DNA of 64,000 nucleotides from Aplectana chamaeleonis. Lineage: Eukaryota; Nematoda; Chromadorea; Rhabditida; Cosmocercidae. The translations under genes and the position numbers were made by a program. Each line of letters opens with the position of its first letter. Positions within the stretch are counted from its first letter, which is position 1. The notes under the pieces were generated by a model. The model ran no database searches, was not told the origin of the DNA, and saw only the letters and a program-made list of their open reading frames with translations. Location: contig JAPDOI010000212.1 of the NCBI GenBank assembly GCA_029168955.1, forward strand, positions 558,001 through 622,000, read 5' to 3'. Shown here in pieces: positions 51,914 through 62,899 of the stretch.

Positions 51914-52065
51914 AGACAGTGTCCACGATGAAAACTGTCTCCGAGTTTCCAGTGAAAATTGAAAGGTCCGGAGCTCATAACAACAGCAATGTCGAACAAA
52001 CGGCTAAAAAGAGCACTTATGTAGCCCTAAACTCCAATGTAGGGAGCGCTTTCCACCCACTCTCC
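51914..52065. mobile_element. TTAA MITE fragment, left end only
   Basis: AGACAGTGTCCACGATGAAA and the following CGAGTTTCCA block match 47296-47733. It is interrupted by the next MITE. Confidence 0.55.
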
Positions 52066-52069
52066 TCAA

Positions 52070-52552
52070 AGGCAGTGTTCACGATGATTTTCGTTTCCGA
52101 GTTTTCCACTCAAAATAAAGCGTTGGCCACCGAGTGTTACAGAAATTACGAAGAAAAGGCGAGAAACGCACTAAAACGTCATATTTCAGTGACATTAATC
52201 TCTGGCCTGGACTAGTTGACCAGTTGTATGAACATGTTCACGGTGGTTGTCAACGGTGAAAAATGGGATCAGTCGAAAATGGAAGAATATTCCAGGCAAA
52301 CAGTACTAGGTAGGGTCCGAATAAGACAACGGAGCAACAGAAAGCAAATAATTGTGAAGGACGGGTCCAGAAATGGTTTCGTTGTCACAACGAACAGGTC
52401 CTGTGAGAGTAAAGAGGTGGGGTGAGAGTAAAGGATTTCGTGACCTTCTGGTGCGTTTTTCTCGACTCCTTCGTCATTTATGTTCTACCCGGGGGCCAAA
52501 CAATCGATTTAGCTATCAATCTCAAAATCGAAGATTATCGTGAACACTGCCT
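52070..52552. mobile_element. TTAA MITE, GAACATGTTC subfamily, TCAA duplicates
   Basis: Identical TCAA tetranucleotides flank both sides (066-069 and 553-556), showing a real 4-bp duplication that varies from TTAA. Confidence 0.85.
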
Positions 52553-52863
52553 TCAAGGGCCAGAAAAAAAAGCTGGAAAATCGATTCTAAGGAAATAACC
52601 ACATCCCAAGTGGCAGTTGAGTTGAGTGGGTGGTGCAAGCACCTACATCGAACTTTGAAAGAAGGGTTCGCGATAAAAACGATTTCTGAGCTATCTTTAT
52701 GAGAATGTAGACTTGGTCATCACAGAAGTAAAAATAGGTGAAAAAAAAAGAAAATTTGAGCACGCACAAAAGAAGGTAGAACGGCTAATTACAGGTGACC
52801 CACGCCCCAAATTAACGGGATTTGCATGACTGCTTGTTTATCCGTCTTTTGATTTGCTCTTAA

Positions 52864-53325
52864 AGGCAGTGTTCACAATAAGAATCGTTTGGCTTCATTG
52901 CCTTTCTTGAAGACGGTCGCATGCTTATTCCAATGATGTTTTTGGAATCGTACAAGACCTTCTGGGAACGGAGTTATGGTCCCTCAAAGATTGAGCTAAG
53001 GAAATATGGTGGACGAGTTGTCCGAGGCTTGTAGCTTCCGTCGCTGTATGCGAGCTGACCCCAGTAAAGAGAGAAGTTGGGAATGAAGGGAAGAACGGGG
53101 CTATTGATCGGAAACCATCGCTCATCTCACAATCTCGAGCATTCATTTGGTCACGTCGGTAGGCGTGGAAAGTGCATCTGGGTGTGAAGAGCTGAACTTT
53201 GGGGCCGTAGGAGACCGTTCCAAGCTCAATTTTCTTAGTTTTTTCAACGTTAGGGTTGCGCTAGGCCCCGCAGCTGCCGATCTCCACCAAAAAATCAGAC
53301 ATGGTTTTTACCGTGGACACTGCCT
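52864..53325. mobile_element. TTAA MITE, CTGACCTGAG subfamily
   Basis: TTAA at 860-863 and 326-329. AGGCAGTGTTCACAATAAGA at the left, CGTGGACACTGCCT at the right. It abuts the 3' end of the RTE element. Confidence 0.8.
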
Positions 53326-53331
53326 TTAAAG

Positions 53332-56120
53332 TAGTCAGTATCACCTGTATCACCTGTCCTCCCGTTGATCATCGACAGTGTCGAGCGAGCGCCAGTAACG
53401 TCTCTATGCGTCCCTATCGCGCACCATAGTTGACCCTACTCGCTCTAGGAACGCGAAGACTCTGACTCCTTTCGTCGAGGCTCTTGATGAAGAAATCCGA
53501 CCATCGTTTTGGAACGCGGCCAGTAGTGCGCCTGAGATCTCGCGGTATCCAATCTCTTACAGCTCTTGTCCAACGGTTATCCTCGAAACGCATTACGTGT
53601 CCGGCCCACCTGATTTTCGACGACTTAGCATATTCGACCGCGTCCCTGATTTTCGACCGTCACACTCCGAGCATCGTCCTCTCCACTGCGCACTGAGTGA
53701 CGCGAATCGCACTTTCATCCTGCTTACGTAATGCCCAGGTTTCCGAAGCATACGTTAAAGCTGGAAGAACTGTGGAATCGATCAGGTGGGCACGGAGCCG
53801 GGCATTCTTCGTCTTCATCACGACTTTCTCGACGCTTTCAAAAAGCCCCCAATCTGCTCGTTTTCTCCTACTCAACTCCAGTACTAGATCGTTCCTCATG
53901 CTAACCTCGCGACCTAAATACACGTAGCTTGAACATTCAGAAATGTTCGTTTCGTTGAACGTGAAGGGGGCATCAGAAACGTATCCGTTTTTCATGAACA
54001 TCGTTTTCGTCTAATTAAGCTCGAGACCGACTTTTCCACACGCGTTGTCAAAGTCGGTCTGCATTCGTTCGGCTTGCCTGATGGATGGTATTATGAGAAC
54101 ATTGTCATCAGCAAAGCGAAGATGATTTAGCTGCCGACCGTCGACTTTCACTCCCGTATCTGGCCATTCCAACTCGCGCATAAGGTTTTTTTTAGAGAGA
54201 TGCACTGAAGAGTTTCGGTGAAATGGTATCACATGGTATCACCCAATCACCTCTCTTCACATCGACGATGGTCTCTCTGTAGAATGGTGCAAAAGTGGTT
54301 GTGAAGTTTCTGTACAGCTCACGAAGTTTCTTCACATACTGACCAGGAACACCCTGGTTTCCCCGGGCTGCAAGCCCCGCTTCTATTTCAACGGAGTCGA
54401 GAGCCTTCTTCAAGTCGATGAACGTGAGGCAAACCGGAATCTTTTATTCTCGCGACACTTCTATAGGCTTCGTAACTGTGTGGATGCTGTCGATCGTGCT
54501 GAATCCTTTTCGGAGCCCTGCTTGCTTGCATGGCTGTCCTTTGTCTAGCGTTCTATCGATCCTGTTGAGAATGAAACGAGTGAACAACTTGTAGACAACA
54601 GACAGCTGGCAGATTGGGCGATAGTTGCCAATGTCGTGAACGTCTCCCTTCTTGTACAACAACACAGTTTTGCTGGTCTTCCACTGAGATGGTAACTTGC
54701 ATTCCGACAGGTAACGAGTGAAGAGCTGTGCCAGCGTAAAAATCAGAGCCGGTGAGAGGTCCTTCAGATGTTCGGGCCTAATCCTATCGGGGCCGGGTGC
54801 AGTACGATTTTTCACCGAATTGATGGTATGCCGAATATCGGAAGGGAGAATGGATGGAACAACATAGTCGTCCTGCCTCAGCTGGTATGGAGGCACATGG
54901 ACGTGGCTATTGAAGAGATCGGAGTAGAAGTCGTAGATGTTCTTCCTCATTGCCCTTCTGGAAGCAGTGACTGTTCCGTCGGGGCGTCAAAGTGCGGTCA
55001 TCTTGGTCTTGTAGATGGCAAAGTCGCGGCGGGCATCGCGGATACTTTTCCCGGCTTCTGCAGCTTCGGCAATGACTGCTGCTCTTCTCTCCTTCAAGTC
55101 TTCTTTTATCGCTTTTCTGCATAGCTTTGCAAGTTTAGACGTTAATTGATAGCTGCCTGCTGCTCTTGCAGCTCCACGTTGGCGAGTCAGCTCAAGAGTT
55201 GCCGAAGACAAACGTTATTTGGTGGTCACCAAGCTCTCTGCTTCCTCAGCACTAACGTGAAGATGCTGAACGAACCGATTATACTCTTCGTCGATGCTAT
55301 CCATAACGGGATCTTCCCAACAGCTAGCCAGTGCGGTAAAGAGTTCCCAATTGATGATGGTTTTGGGGCTTCTCTTCTTGAATCTCGCAGCTTTTTCCGC
55401 CTTTCGCGTAAGGAAAAACCTGGCGCGGAGAAGGCGTTGGTCTGATCCAGCGTACAATTTCGGAACAACAGTGACATCGGTTAGACAAAATCTACCGTTG
55501 GCGATGATGTGGTGAATTTCATTGCGGCATCGTCCACCGGGAGACTCCCACGTCCAGCGCTGGGAGAGGGCTTTTGTAACTGTGAGATACCCTTGATTGT
55601 TTTGGTCGACATGATGAACTCAGATAATCGCTCACCCTGCTTGTTCCATTCCAGTCCGTGGGTCCCGATTTGATGCTCTTCAGGTGTCCTTCTGGTGCCA
55701 ATCTCTAGTTTCAAATCGAATGCTTTGATCTCATCTCATCTCTATCATGGCTCAATGTTGGTGCGTAAGCGACGAAGACTGTCAAAGCAGGCATTGATAA
55801 GCACCGTTCCAATCGCAAACGTCCGATTCGGGTAGTCAAAGGTTCGAACGAATCCATGTTCATGGCTAAGTGCGTGTTGACGAGGACACCGACTCCACTA
55901 ACTCCATTACTGTCGCATGTTCCACGGAACAGTTTTTCTCTAGTATCGAAAACGGCATGCAGGGTCGGTGTCTTCTCGTCTCGGTCAGTCCAGTGACGTC
56001 GTACTCGATCTTCCTAGCTTGCAACAAGAGATCCTCGACTGAAGCTTCCGATGCAAGCGTACGCGCATTGGAATTACAGATCGCCATCGTAGTCTTTCTT
56101 GTTTGCCTAGTTTGGCCCTA
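53332..56120 (-). mobile_element. RTE-type non-LTR retrotransposon, decayed
   Basis: The minus strand carries an apurinic-like endonuclease followed by a reverse transcriptase, in RTE order and with no separate gag-like frame. The 3' end is a short tandem GGTGATACAGGTGATACT-type tail at 53333-53355, as usual for RTE elements. It is about 2.8 kb, somewhat short of a full element of about 3.2 kb. Confidence 0.85.
53383..56087 (-). pseudogene. RTE endonuclease-reverse transcriptase, broken
   Basis: It starts MAICNSNARTLASEASVEDL near 56087, with endonuclease motif VTGLTETRR. Later endonuclease blocks (PRRTPEEHQIGTHGLEWN-like around 55690) are in other frames. The expected SDH motif reads GSDQRLLRARF (about 55435), with the catalytic His replaced by Gln. 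Reverse-transcriptase blocks follow: RTAPGPDRIRPEHLK (about 54800), NYRPICQLSVVYKLFTRFI, a TISPKLFSASLE-like piece, and the intact active site LRFADDNVLI (about 54110). Then come the thumb and C-terminal stretch with YLGREVSMRNDL and ALTYASETWAL. At least five frameshifts or stops separate these parts. Confidence 0.85.
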
Positions 56121-57660
56121 AATTTTCGCTGCCTCTCCGTGCTTGTTCTACCCAACGCTGCCGTATTGGGGAATCTTTCGGGGTCAGGGAATGAGGCCCA
56201 TTGCTGCTACTGTTCGGGGCAATAAAGAAACTCGCAGATAGTTTGCCGGACTCTACGCGAGGGCTGAGTATACTGTAAGTAGTTAGTAGTTTTTCGAAAG
56301 GCTCAGAACTTACTTTGAATAGCAAAATGAAAGGTGGTGAATTAGGCATTCATACCCATCTCTATAATTCGGGTGGGGGACGGACACTAGACAAGAATTG
56401 GTTCTTGAGCGTTCTCTCTTCAAATTTTCACTTATTTTCTCTTTTTTGCGGTTGCCAGACCTATATTCTCATAAGGTCAGCGCAACAACCATTTTATCGC
56501 GGACTTTGCTTTCAAGGCCCCCTAGGACTACTTGAGACCCTTTTTTTTGGCTTTGTTGATGCAGTGGGCCTTTAACTTTTCGACTTCCAGTGATAACTCA
56601 AAGACGGTTTTTATCGTGGACACCGCCTTTCGAAGGAAAAGTTCCTTACAGAAACGGTTCGACAATTCGAACGTCGGAAATGAGTTTCTCTCTCTATCGT
56701 ATACCTCCAGTATTTTCTACCTGTCGCAGTGAGCTGCACAGCGACGAGTGACAGGTTTCAGCACATTTGCAGTATAGGCGTCTGCAGAGCTGCTCTGATC
56801 GGCGACTGGTCGCCTAGCGTCAGCCTTGACGCGGTGACAAAAGTGTTCGCAAAAATTACCGTCGCCGCGTCGGTTGCTTCCAACTGGCAGTGACGCGGGG
56901 TCGTCGGAGCGTCAAAACACTATGCGGTACCCCTCGTCGCTGTTCACACCGCGTGCCCTTGTCGCCGAATTTAGTTGGCATTGCATCACCCAGTGTTCGT
57001 CGCTGCGAGCGACGCCGCAACTTTACCTCCGCAGACCCCTTAGGCGTAGTGCATGCTTCGCGCGACGGGCGACGCGACATAGAGTTTGTTATATAAATTT
57101 ACCGAAAATGGATATTGCTGATATGCACTGTCGCTGTGGCATCGCTGAAAGTATTCACTAGGCCTAAGCTTTAGGTCAATGGTATACATTGTCGCTGCCA
57201 TGAGCGACAGTTATGACAATTAACACAAATCGTGGCGGGACCACTATCGGGGCAATGCCACTGGCCGTCGTAGGAACATTTGTCGCGTGTCCGCCGCAGC
57301 GACGTGCCGCGGAGGGCTGACATACTGCAAACGTGCTGAAGCCGGTAGCTGGAGCGGCGCGACCGCCTGTGGCATAAGTATACCATTGGCTTCATGTCAG
57401 CCCTCTGTGACATGTCCCTGCGACGGATGAGGCAGCTGTTCCAAGGCAGTTGCTCCGATACTGGTCCCGCCGCGATTTAGGCTAGATTGCGTGGCTGCAG
57501 CGCTTCACAGCGACAAAGTGTACCATAGACCCTAGTAGCCTTAATTTTTCTTTCTTGTACCAGAAACTCTTCAAAATTTAAATGGTTAAATCTCAGAAGC
57601 TAGAATTTTTTCGGGATAAAGAGTATTCATAAGTTTGGCAACTGTTCCTTCGGTGAATCA
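56121..57660. other. No gene; MITE ends and CG-rich repeat
   Basis: MITE right ends lie at about 56515 and 56628 (TTATCGTGGACACCGCCT). 56730-57530 is CG-rich with many GCGACG units and shares CTGCAGAG, AGCGTCRGCCT and GACGCGGYGACAAAA with 22560-22640. Confidence 0.45.
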
Positions 57661-57679
57661 GATGGTGTGCAATTGTTAT

Positions 57680-57823
57680 GTGACGTGTGCCGGCTGACCC
57701 ACGAGAATCTCACACTTTTCATGGCCGTTTTTCGTCTTACTTCCACCCATAATCTTCGTAGAGGGGTCCACAGCTTACTTTTCCGCAAAGAAATGGACAA
57801 ACTCTACATCGTGAACACTGCCT
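57680..57823. mobile_element. TTAA MITE, right-half fragment
   Basis: GCCGTTTTTCGTCTTACTTC followed by the terminus ATCGTGAACACTGCCT and TTAA (824-827). It is the right part of the CTGACCTGAG subfamily. Confidence 0.65.
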
Positions 57824-57827
57824 TTAA

Positions 57828-58446
57828 AGGCAGCATACACGCTCGCAAACATGGTCGAGATATCAGCATAAATAGGCCTGCACGGCCCCTACCATGTCGT
57901 GAACGGCGTTTGAAGCGCTGAAAACCATCCAGGATGACAGTATTTGACCATCCCTGTCACGCACGCCCGTATTTTCACACCCCTTTGAGTAACAGAATGA
58001 AAAGCTGAACTTGAGAAAACATGTGATAATTAAGAGTGATAGCACGATTAAAGGGGAGTGCACGAGAGAAACAGCTCGATTTACTTGAATATTACCTGTC
58101 TAAACACCCATAAACTCTCATCCACTTTCGAGAATGCCGCTCTACTCCGGATGGCTTTTGAAAGTGAAGGATTCCATCAGTGCACAAACATGTAATATCC
58201 AGGTAAATCGAGCTGTTTCTCTCGTGCACTCCCATTTGATAGTGCTATCACTCTCAATTATCACATGTTTTCTCAAGTTTAACTTTTCATTCTGTTACTC
58301 GATGGGGTGTGAAAATACGGGCGTGTGTGACATGGATGGTCAAATACTGTCATCCTGGATGGTTTTCAGCGCTTCAAACGTCGCTGACGACATGGCAGGG
58401 GCTGTGCGGGCTTATTTATGCTGATATCTCGACCATGTTTGCGTTT
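57828..58446. mobile_element. Long-armed snap-back element with AGGCAGC end
   Basis: AGGCAGCATACACGCTCGCA starts right after TTAA. The arms are about 270 bp: AACATGGTCGAGATATCAGC at 57848 is mirrored at 58415-58437, and AACAGCTCGATTTAC at 58070 is mirrored near 58202. The loop is about 100 bp. Confidence 0.75.
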
Positions 58447-58667
58447 TTCAGCAGTATCCGATACAACTTCTCGGAACCTTCTGAGAATCGCCTGTTGGGC
58501 TTGCGTTTTGCCTTTTTGCTAAGATTTATTCAGAGAAGTCCTTGCACTATCCGGCTTCGGATATGGAAAGAGAGCGTCAGAAATCAGCCCAAAACATCAA
58601 CCTTTTTGAAACATCTTATCTAAGCCACGCCCGTTCTTGTAGTTTGTGATCCTCACTTCAGTTATAG

Positions 58668-59065
58668 GCAAAAACGATATTGGAGACATGGGCAAAGCGA
58701 TGCGACGACTTCATCTTCTTCACCGACTCTCCAATGTCACCTGGGATTCCTCACGTGTACTTTAACGAGATGAACTCCAGAGATCATTCTTGGGAGAAAA
58801 TCCGTCGCATTTTCAAGTAAGTTCTTACATCACAAGCTCTCTGGACTTTCATCAAGTTTATAATAGGCGAATAATTATCATTATCAGATGTAGGATCACA
58901 TGGGAAATCTGTTACAGGCATGTGGTAGATGGCATGGAGGAGGAGTATGACTGGTACCTGCGGGCAGATGACGATGCCTATGTGATTGTGGAGAATCTTC
59001 GCGACTTTCTGTCGAAATACTCGAGTAAAGAACCGCATTACTTCGGCTACAAATGGAACTTTTTC
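58668..59065 (+). CDS. Core-1 beta-1,3-galactosyltransferase-like, two exons only
   Basis: Exons 58668-58816 (acceptor TTATAG, donor AA|GTAAGT) and 58918-59065 (acceptor GTTACAG, donor TTC|GTGG) join in phase as …RRIFKHVVDGMEE…. The translation begins AKTILETWAKRCDDFIFFTD and contains WYLRADDDAYVIVENLRDFL, the metal-binding DDD motif of GT31 enzymes, then YFGYKW. These fit the T-synthase (C1GALT1) family, which adds galactose to GalNAc-Ser/Thr in the Golgi. The N-terminal membrane anchor and the C-terminal SGGAGY region are not visible. A snap-back element lies upstream and a MITE (59157) downstream. The frame itself is intact, so this is either the middle of a gene with very long introns or a remnant. 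Confidence 0.75.
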
Positions 59066-59156
59066 GTGGTTTGTTTCGGCATTAATGTGTGTCCGATTGA
59101 GAATGTCCGCCCATGCGCTCGAAGAGCGTGCTGCAGAGTCATTTTTCGGACCTTTA

Positions 59157-59621
59157 AAGACAGTGTTCGCGATAAGAGTCGTTTTTCTGATTTCTGCCTA
59201 TCTTGGAAACGGTCCCATGCTGATTTCAATGGTGTCCCTGGAATTGTACAAGACCCCCTGGAAACGGAGTTATGCCCCCTCAAAATTCAGCTAGGGAAGC
59301 ATTGTGGACGAGTTGCCCGAGGCGTGTAACTCCCGTTTTTTGCAGCCGATGTGTGCAAGCTGACCTGAGTTAAGAGAGACGTTGAAAATGAAGGGAAGAA
59401 AGGGGCTTTTGATCGGAAACCATCGCTCATCTAACCACAAATTCAGGGAAACGGGTTTAAGACGTGGGCGGAGTAGCCCACTGGGTTGGTTGGCCCACAA
59501 GATTTTCACCCACTTACCAGCCGTTTTTTCGTCGCACTTCCGTTCTTAATCTTTTTTGAGGGACCCTAAGCTTACGTTTTAGCCAGACAAACGTGCAACT
59601 TTCTCTCCGTGAACACTGCCT
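59157..59621. mobile_element. TTAA MITE, CTGACCTGAG subfamily
   Basis: TTAA at 153-156, then AGACAGTGTTCGCGATAAGA. The right end is CGTGAACACTGCCT before CTGA. It lies about 90 bp after the last visible T-synthase exon. Confidence 0.8.
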
Positions 59622-59639
59622 CTGAATCGACTGACAGGA

Positions 59640-59775
59640 ATATCAGACGAATGGTGGATGATTTTCGGGTCAGCTTTGTCCGAGTCAGAAGGAGGCTTGT
59701 CTCAAAAATGTCATCGTGAAGTTCGCTCGACATGCACGCCAACCTCGAGGACAGACAGTCTCATTCAGACAGACT
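59640..59775. repeat. Half copy of the AAGTCTGTCCG MITE
   Basis: The right half (CGCTCGACATGCACGCCAAC … CATTCAGACAGACTTC) matches the right half of 60715-60952. The left end is lost. Confidence 0.5.
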
Positions 59776-59830
59776 TCACATAACTCACAATCAGTAGCAA
59801 GATTAACAAAACTGTCAGAGCAATTAGAAA

Positions 59831-59836
59831 TTTATT
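59831..59836 (-). terminator. Polyadenylation signal overlapping the aspin-like 3' end
   Basis: AATAAA on the minus strand begins only two bases after the stop codon, so the 3' UTR would be extremely short. Confidence 0.5.
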
Positions 59837-59838
59837 CC

Positions 59839-60202
59839 CTAGTCAAAGAGGTGGCAGAACTTGGGATCGGCAGGTGGCTTTACTGCTTTCCCACGTATAG
59901 CCACAGCGGCAGTGTTATTCGTAGACTCTTCGCTCGCCGACTCTTCCTCCACCTCATGACTGTCCTCCTCATCCTCAAAGAATAGTTGCTGAAAGTAGCG
60001 GAACATACCACCCATAGCCTGAAAAATAAGAGAATCTTAGTCTCCACTAGACACTGCCCTTCTTCATTTAACCTACCTCTTCAGTTATTAACTCTATGTA
60101 TTCATCGTAGGCGGCTTTTTCTACGGCATACTTCTCAAGCTTCTCAATTTCTGCAGCCGTCAAGTTGCGCGCGAATGTTATTCCGACATAAACTTTGTTG
60201 TT
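59839..60202 (-). CDS. Pepsin-inhibitor-3 (aspin-like) protein, last two exons
   Basis: Minus-strand exons 60202-60077 (acceptor TTTGCAG, donor GAG|GTAGGT) and 60018-59839 (acceptor TTTTTCAG) join at phase 0 and end in TAG. The first begins NNKVYVGITFARNLTAAEIE and continues as a charged helix. The second has an acidic linker (EDEEDSHEVEEE) and ends PPADPKFCHLFD. A strand of the form x-K-[VL]-Y-[VI]-G, then R-x-L-[ST]-x-x-E and a long helix, with a C-terminal Pro-rich Phe-Cys tail, is the pattern of the pepsin-inhibitor-3 domain of nematode aspins, secreted inhibitors of aspartic proteases. The signal peptide and first half (with the partner Cys) should lie upstream. I could not find them up to 61.4 kb, where three MITEs intervene. 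It converges on the T-synthase gene. Confidence 0.6.
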
Positions 60203-60379
60203 CTGCAAATACATTTAAAAGCGATTTTCGCAGAGTGCCTTCGCGTGCATGCGCGAGCGAGGGAACAGACAGTGAGAGAGTGTGGGTTAGAAGGAAGTGC
60301 AGCGTACACGCGCGCGATCGACCTGAGTAAATTTTGCTAACGTGAAACGCTAAGTATCAGGGCAATCTGTGCCGACTGT

Positions 60380-60660
60380 ACTGTGCTTCTCCGGTCCGAA
60401 TTCCAGTCCGCAATTGCGTCTCGACACGCTTCGCGGCCGCACGCGCTGGGGTCAGTCGAGTTTCCAGCGCCAAAGCCGACTCGATATGGCTTTTTTATAC
60501 AGTTTTCTCCAATTTTGTTGAGTTTCCAGTTTCTAAAACCCACCTAGAGTCCACAGATCGGCGGCTGCGGCACTGGAAACTTCTCCGACTCGAAAGCGCG
60601 TGGCCGCAAAGCGTGTCGAGACGCAATTGCGGACTGGAATTTGGCCCAGAGAAGCACAGT
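60380..60660. mobile_element. ACTGTGCTTCTC family MITE, copy 4
   Basis: ACTGTGCTTCTCCGGTCC at the left, mirrored by GAGAAGCACAGT at 60660 and flanked by T and A. It lies 5' of the visible aspin-like exons, within the presumed intron or promoter. Confidence 0.8.
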
Positions 60661-60714
60661 ATATTTTTTCACTCGTCATAATGCTATTTCTCCATTATTC
60701 ATTGCGGCTGAGGT

Positions 60715-60952
60715 AAAGTCTGTCCGAATGAGAGTGCTCGCCCACGCGGTCGGCGTGCGTGTTGAGCAGCCATAGAATAGACATTTCTTCGCACTTGTAA
60801 ACAGTTTGGCAGGGATTTTGGTCGAATATTGAGTAATATACCAATCAGCTGTGTGCAGCCGTGCGGAGGCTCGTCGGAAAAATGTCTTCCTGACTGCCGC
60901 TCGATGCGCACGCCGACCGCCAGAGCGGTCAGTCTCATTCGAACAGACTTTA
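60715..60952. mobile_element. AAGTCTGTCCG family MITE, intact copy
   Basis: AAAGTCTGTCCGAATGAGAG and CGGTCGGCGTGCGTGTTGAG at the left, mirrored at 60897-60952. It is about 240 bp. Confidence 0.75.
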
Positions 60953-61225
60953 AATAACTTCGCAAACATATTACAATCAGCGATGAGTTCATATTTGTGC
61001 TTGAAAAGTAGGTAAAGGAAATTTTCGCGGATAATGCTTCTGCGTACTTGAGAGTTATATGGTCGATGTCATTTTATTAGGTAGCCGCCACGCCGCAGCT
61101 TCGCGGGGGACATGGCGTGCGTAGAGTGCTGGATACAACGGCTATCGATCGATATGACGTTAGGCCCATTAACAGCATAGCTTCTCGGCTAACTGACTGA
61201 ATGACACACACGACATGCTCGTGAG

Positions 61226-61375
61226 CATAACGTCGGCATGGATCGTGAAGAGGGCTTCACGTTCTTTGTTGAAAGTTGGCGCAAACCCGGTGCTCTATGC
61301 TTTAGCAGAGGTGCACCGGGTTTGCGCCAACCTTCAACAGTGAACGCGGTCTCTTCACGATCCACGCCGATGTTA
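61226..61375. repeat. Palindromic MITE
   Basis: AACGTCGGCATGGATCGTGA is mirrored by the right end, and the inner GTTGGCGCAAACCCGGTGC is mirrored by GCACCGGGTTTGCGCCAAC. Confidence 0.7.
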
Positions 61376-61430
61376 GGTTCGTTGGGGTGGAGACAACGGT
61401 CCGAGAGATGAAGGTTGTTCAGAATACCTG

Positions 61431-62508
61431 ACAAGGGAAGTATAAAAAGCGTAGGTCGGATCTGCGAAAACGACTAGTATGGTTAGTATCTCTTCTGGCT
61501 CAATAGTGAAAATGCGCAGTATCCCGTCGCAAGCCGCAGGCTCGAAAAAGTTATGAGCATTTTTTAAGCCTGGTGAAAAGACAGGGGTATCAGGCATTTT
61601 TTTTGGAGTTTAAAAAAAATTCCTCGGATTTAGCTCAAAAGTTGTACGTAGGGGTAATCTAGGGTGGAGAATACGAACCTGGAGTCCATTTGTCGAAATT
61701 TTGAGGTTTACTGTAGGTTACGGTAGGTAACATGTCATTTAGGGGTCAAAACCCACCTTAGTATTTTGAAAATCGGCAAACGGACGTTAAATTCGTATTC
61801 TCCACCCCGAATAACCCCCTTATACAAATTTTGAGTAAAATCTGAAACTTTTATCAAACTACTGTACACCCACCGTAATCTACCGTAATCTGCAAAAGAT
61901 CGATGAACGGACTCCAGATTCGTGTTTAGCACCCCGAATAACTATCAGAGAATGATTCTGAGACATATCTATCGTAGAAAACCGGAAATCTCGAAAGTGG
62001 CGTTTTTCCCTCGAAATTTTCCTCGGTTGGGAAGCTTCAAACGAAATTAGCCGAAAACTTCGAAAAGTCGACTAATAAACCAGAGAACGGTGATCTGCGC
62101 CCCAAAAAACCCACCTGAGAGAATTTTAAGTCAAATCTGCAACATTTTTCTAAAACGCTTCCAGAGCCCTCAATTGGTAGAAATAAGCGCCCAACCGAAA
62201 ATCCGTACAAGTCCAAAACGCTGTCAGTCTGGACAAAGTATGGAATATGTGCCTTCACCCAAACTTTGCTCAGGGGGTAGTTTTGGGAGCTGAACACATT
62301 TATGAGGTCCGTTTCCGGATTTTCCGAAGACTAACGCGCTTTTTGGATGGTACAAAAAGCACAAAAAATGAGCTTTTTAAGCTTGTAACTTCTTGGAACC
62401 TGCGGCTCGGGGCGGGATACTGAGCAGTTCTACTATTGAGCCACAAGAGATATTAACGACACTAGTCGTTTTGGCAGATCCGACCTACGCTTTGTATACT
62501 TCCCTTGT
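61431..62508. mobile_element. ACAAGGGA family element, copy 3 (uninterrupted)
   Basis: Left ACAAGGGAAGTATAAAAAGC and GTAGGTCGGATCTGC. The right end mirrors them (GCAGATCCGACCTACGC, then TATACTTCCCTTGT). The TIRs are about 130 bp with conserved GACTAGT and TATCTCTTCTGGCTCAATAG blocks. It is 1,078 bp and non-coding. It gives the empty TTAA site for the MITE nested in copy 2. Confidence 0.8.
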
Positions 62509-62514
62509 GAGTGG

Positions 62515-62895
62515 GAAATGGTGAAGGTTCTCTATTGACTTACAACTTCAAAATTTGACGTTTTCTTAATCCTTTTTTTTCTTGCATTCAATATATTTTT
62601 ATTTTTAATCCTTAATTCTGAAACATTTTTTTCGTTAGATGACCTTCTTTAGAAATTCTATAATTTTGATAAAATGATCTGCCTAGGTCATGAAAAATTT
62701 CCTTTGAGCTGTCTAGGAGTCGGAATTTTTCGGAAAACTTTTCCAAGCAATTTTTGAAAAACTACCTGTTCTTCGTGCATAACATTTTTGCCCTTTGGAA
62801 TGGATCTTTTAATGGAGCTGTTTCCGAAATCTTCATAAATTTTCGCGTCGAATACTGTTTTCAATTCGAAAAAAAAAAACACGTTTCTACTCTCT
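62515..62895. other. AT-rich, start of a tandem-repeat region
   Basis: Poly-T-rich. From about 62690 it carries diverged units of the repeat that forms the palindrome arms. Confidence 0.45.
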
Positions 62896-62899
62896 CAGC

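Noticed and set aside
54768..55515. Plus-strand frames over the RTE region
   Set aside because: They are antisense to the endonuclease and reverse-transcriptase reading frames, which have recognisable motifs.
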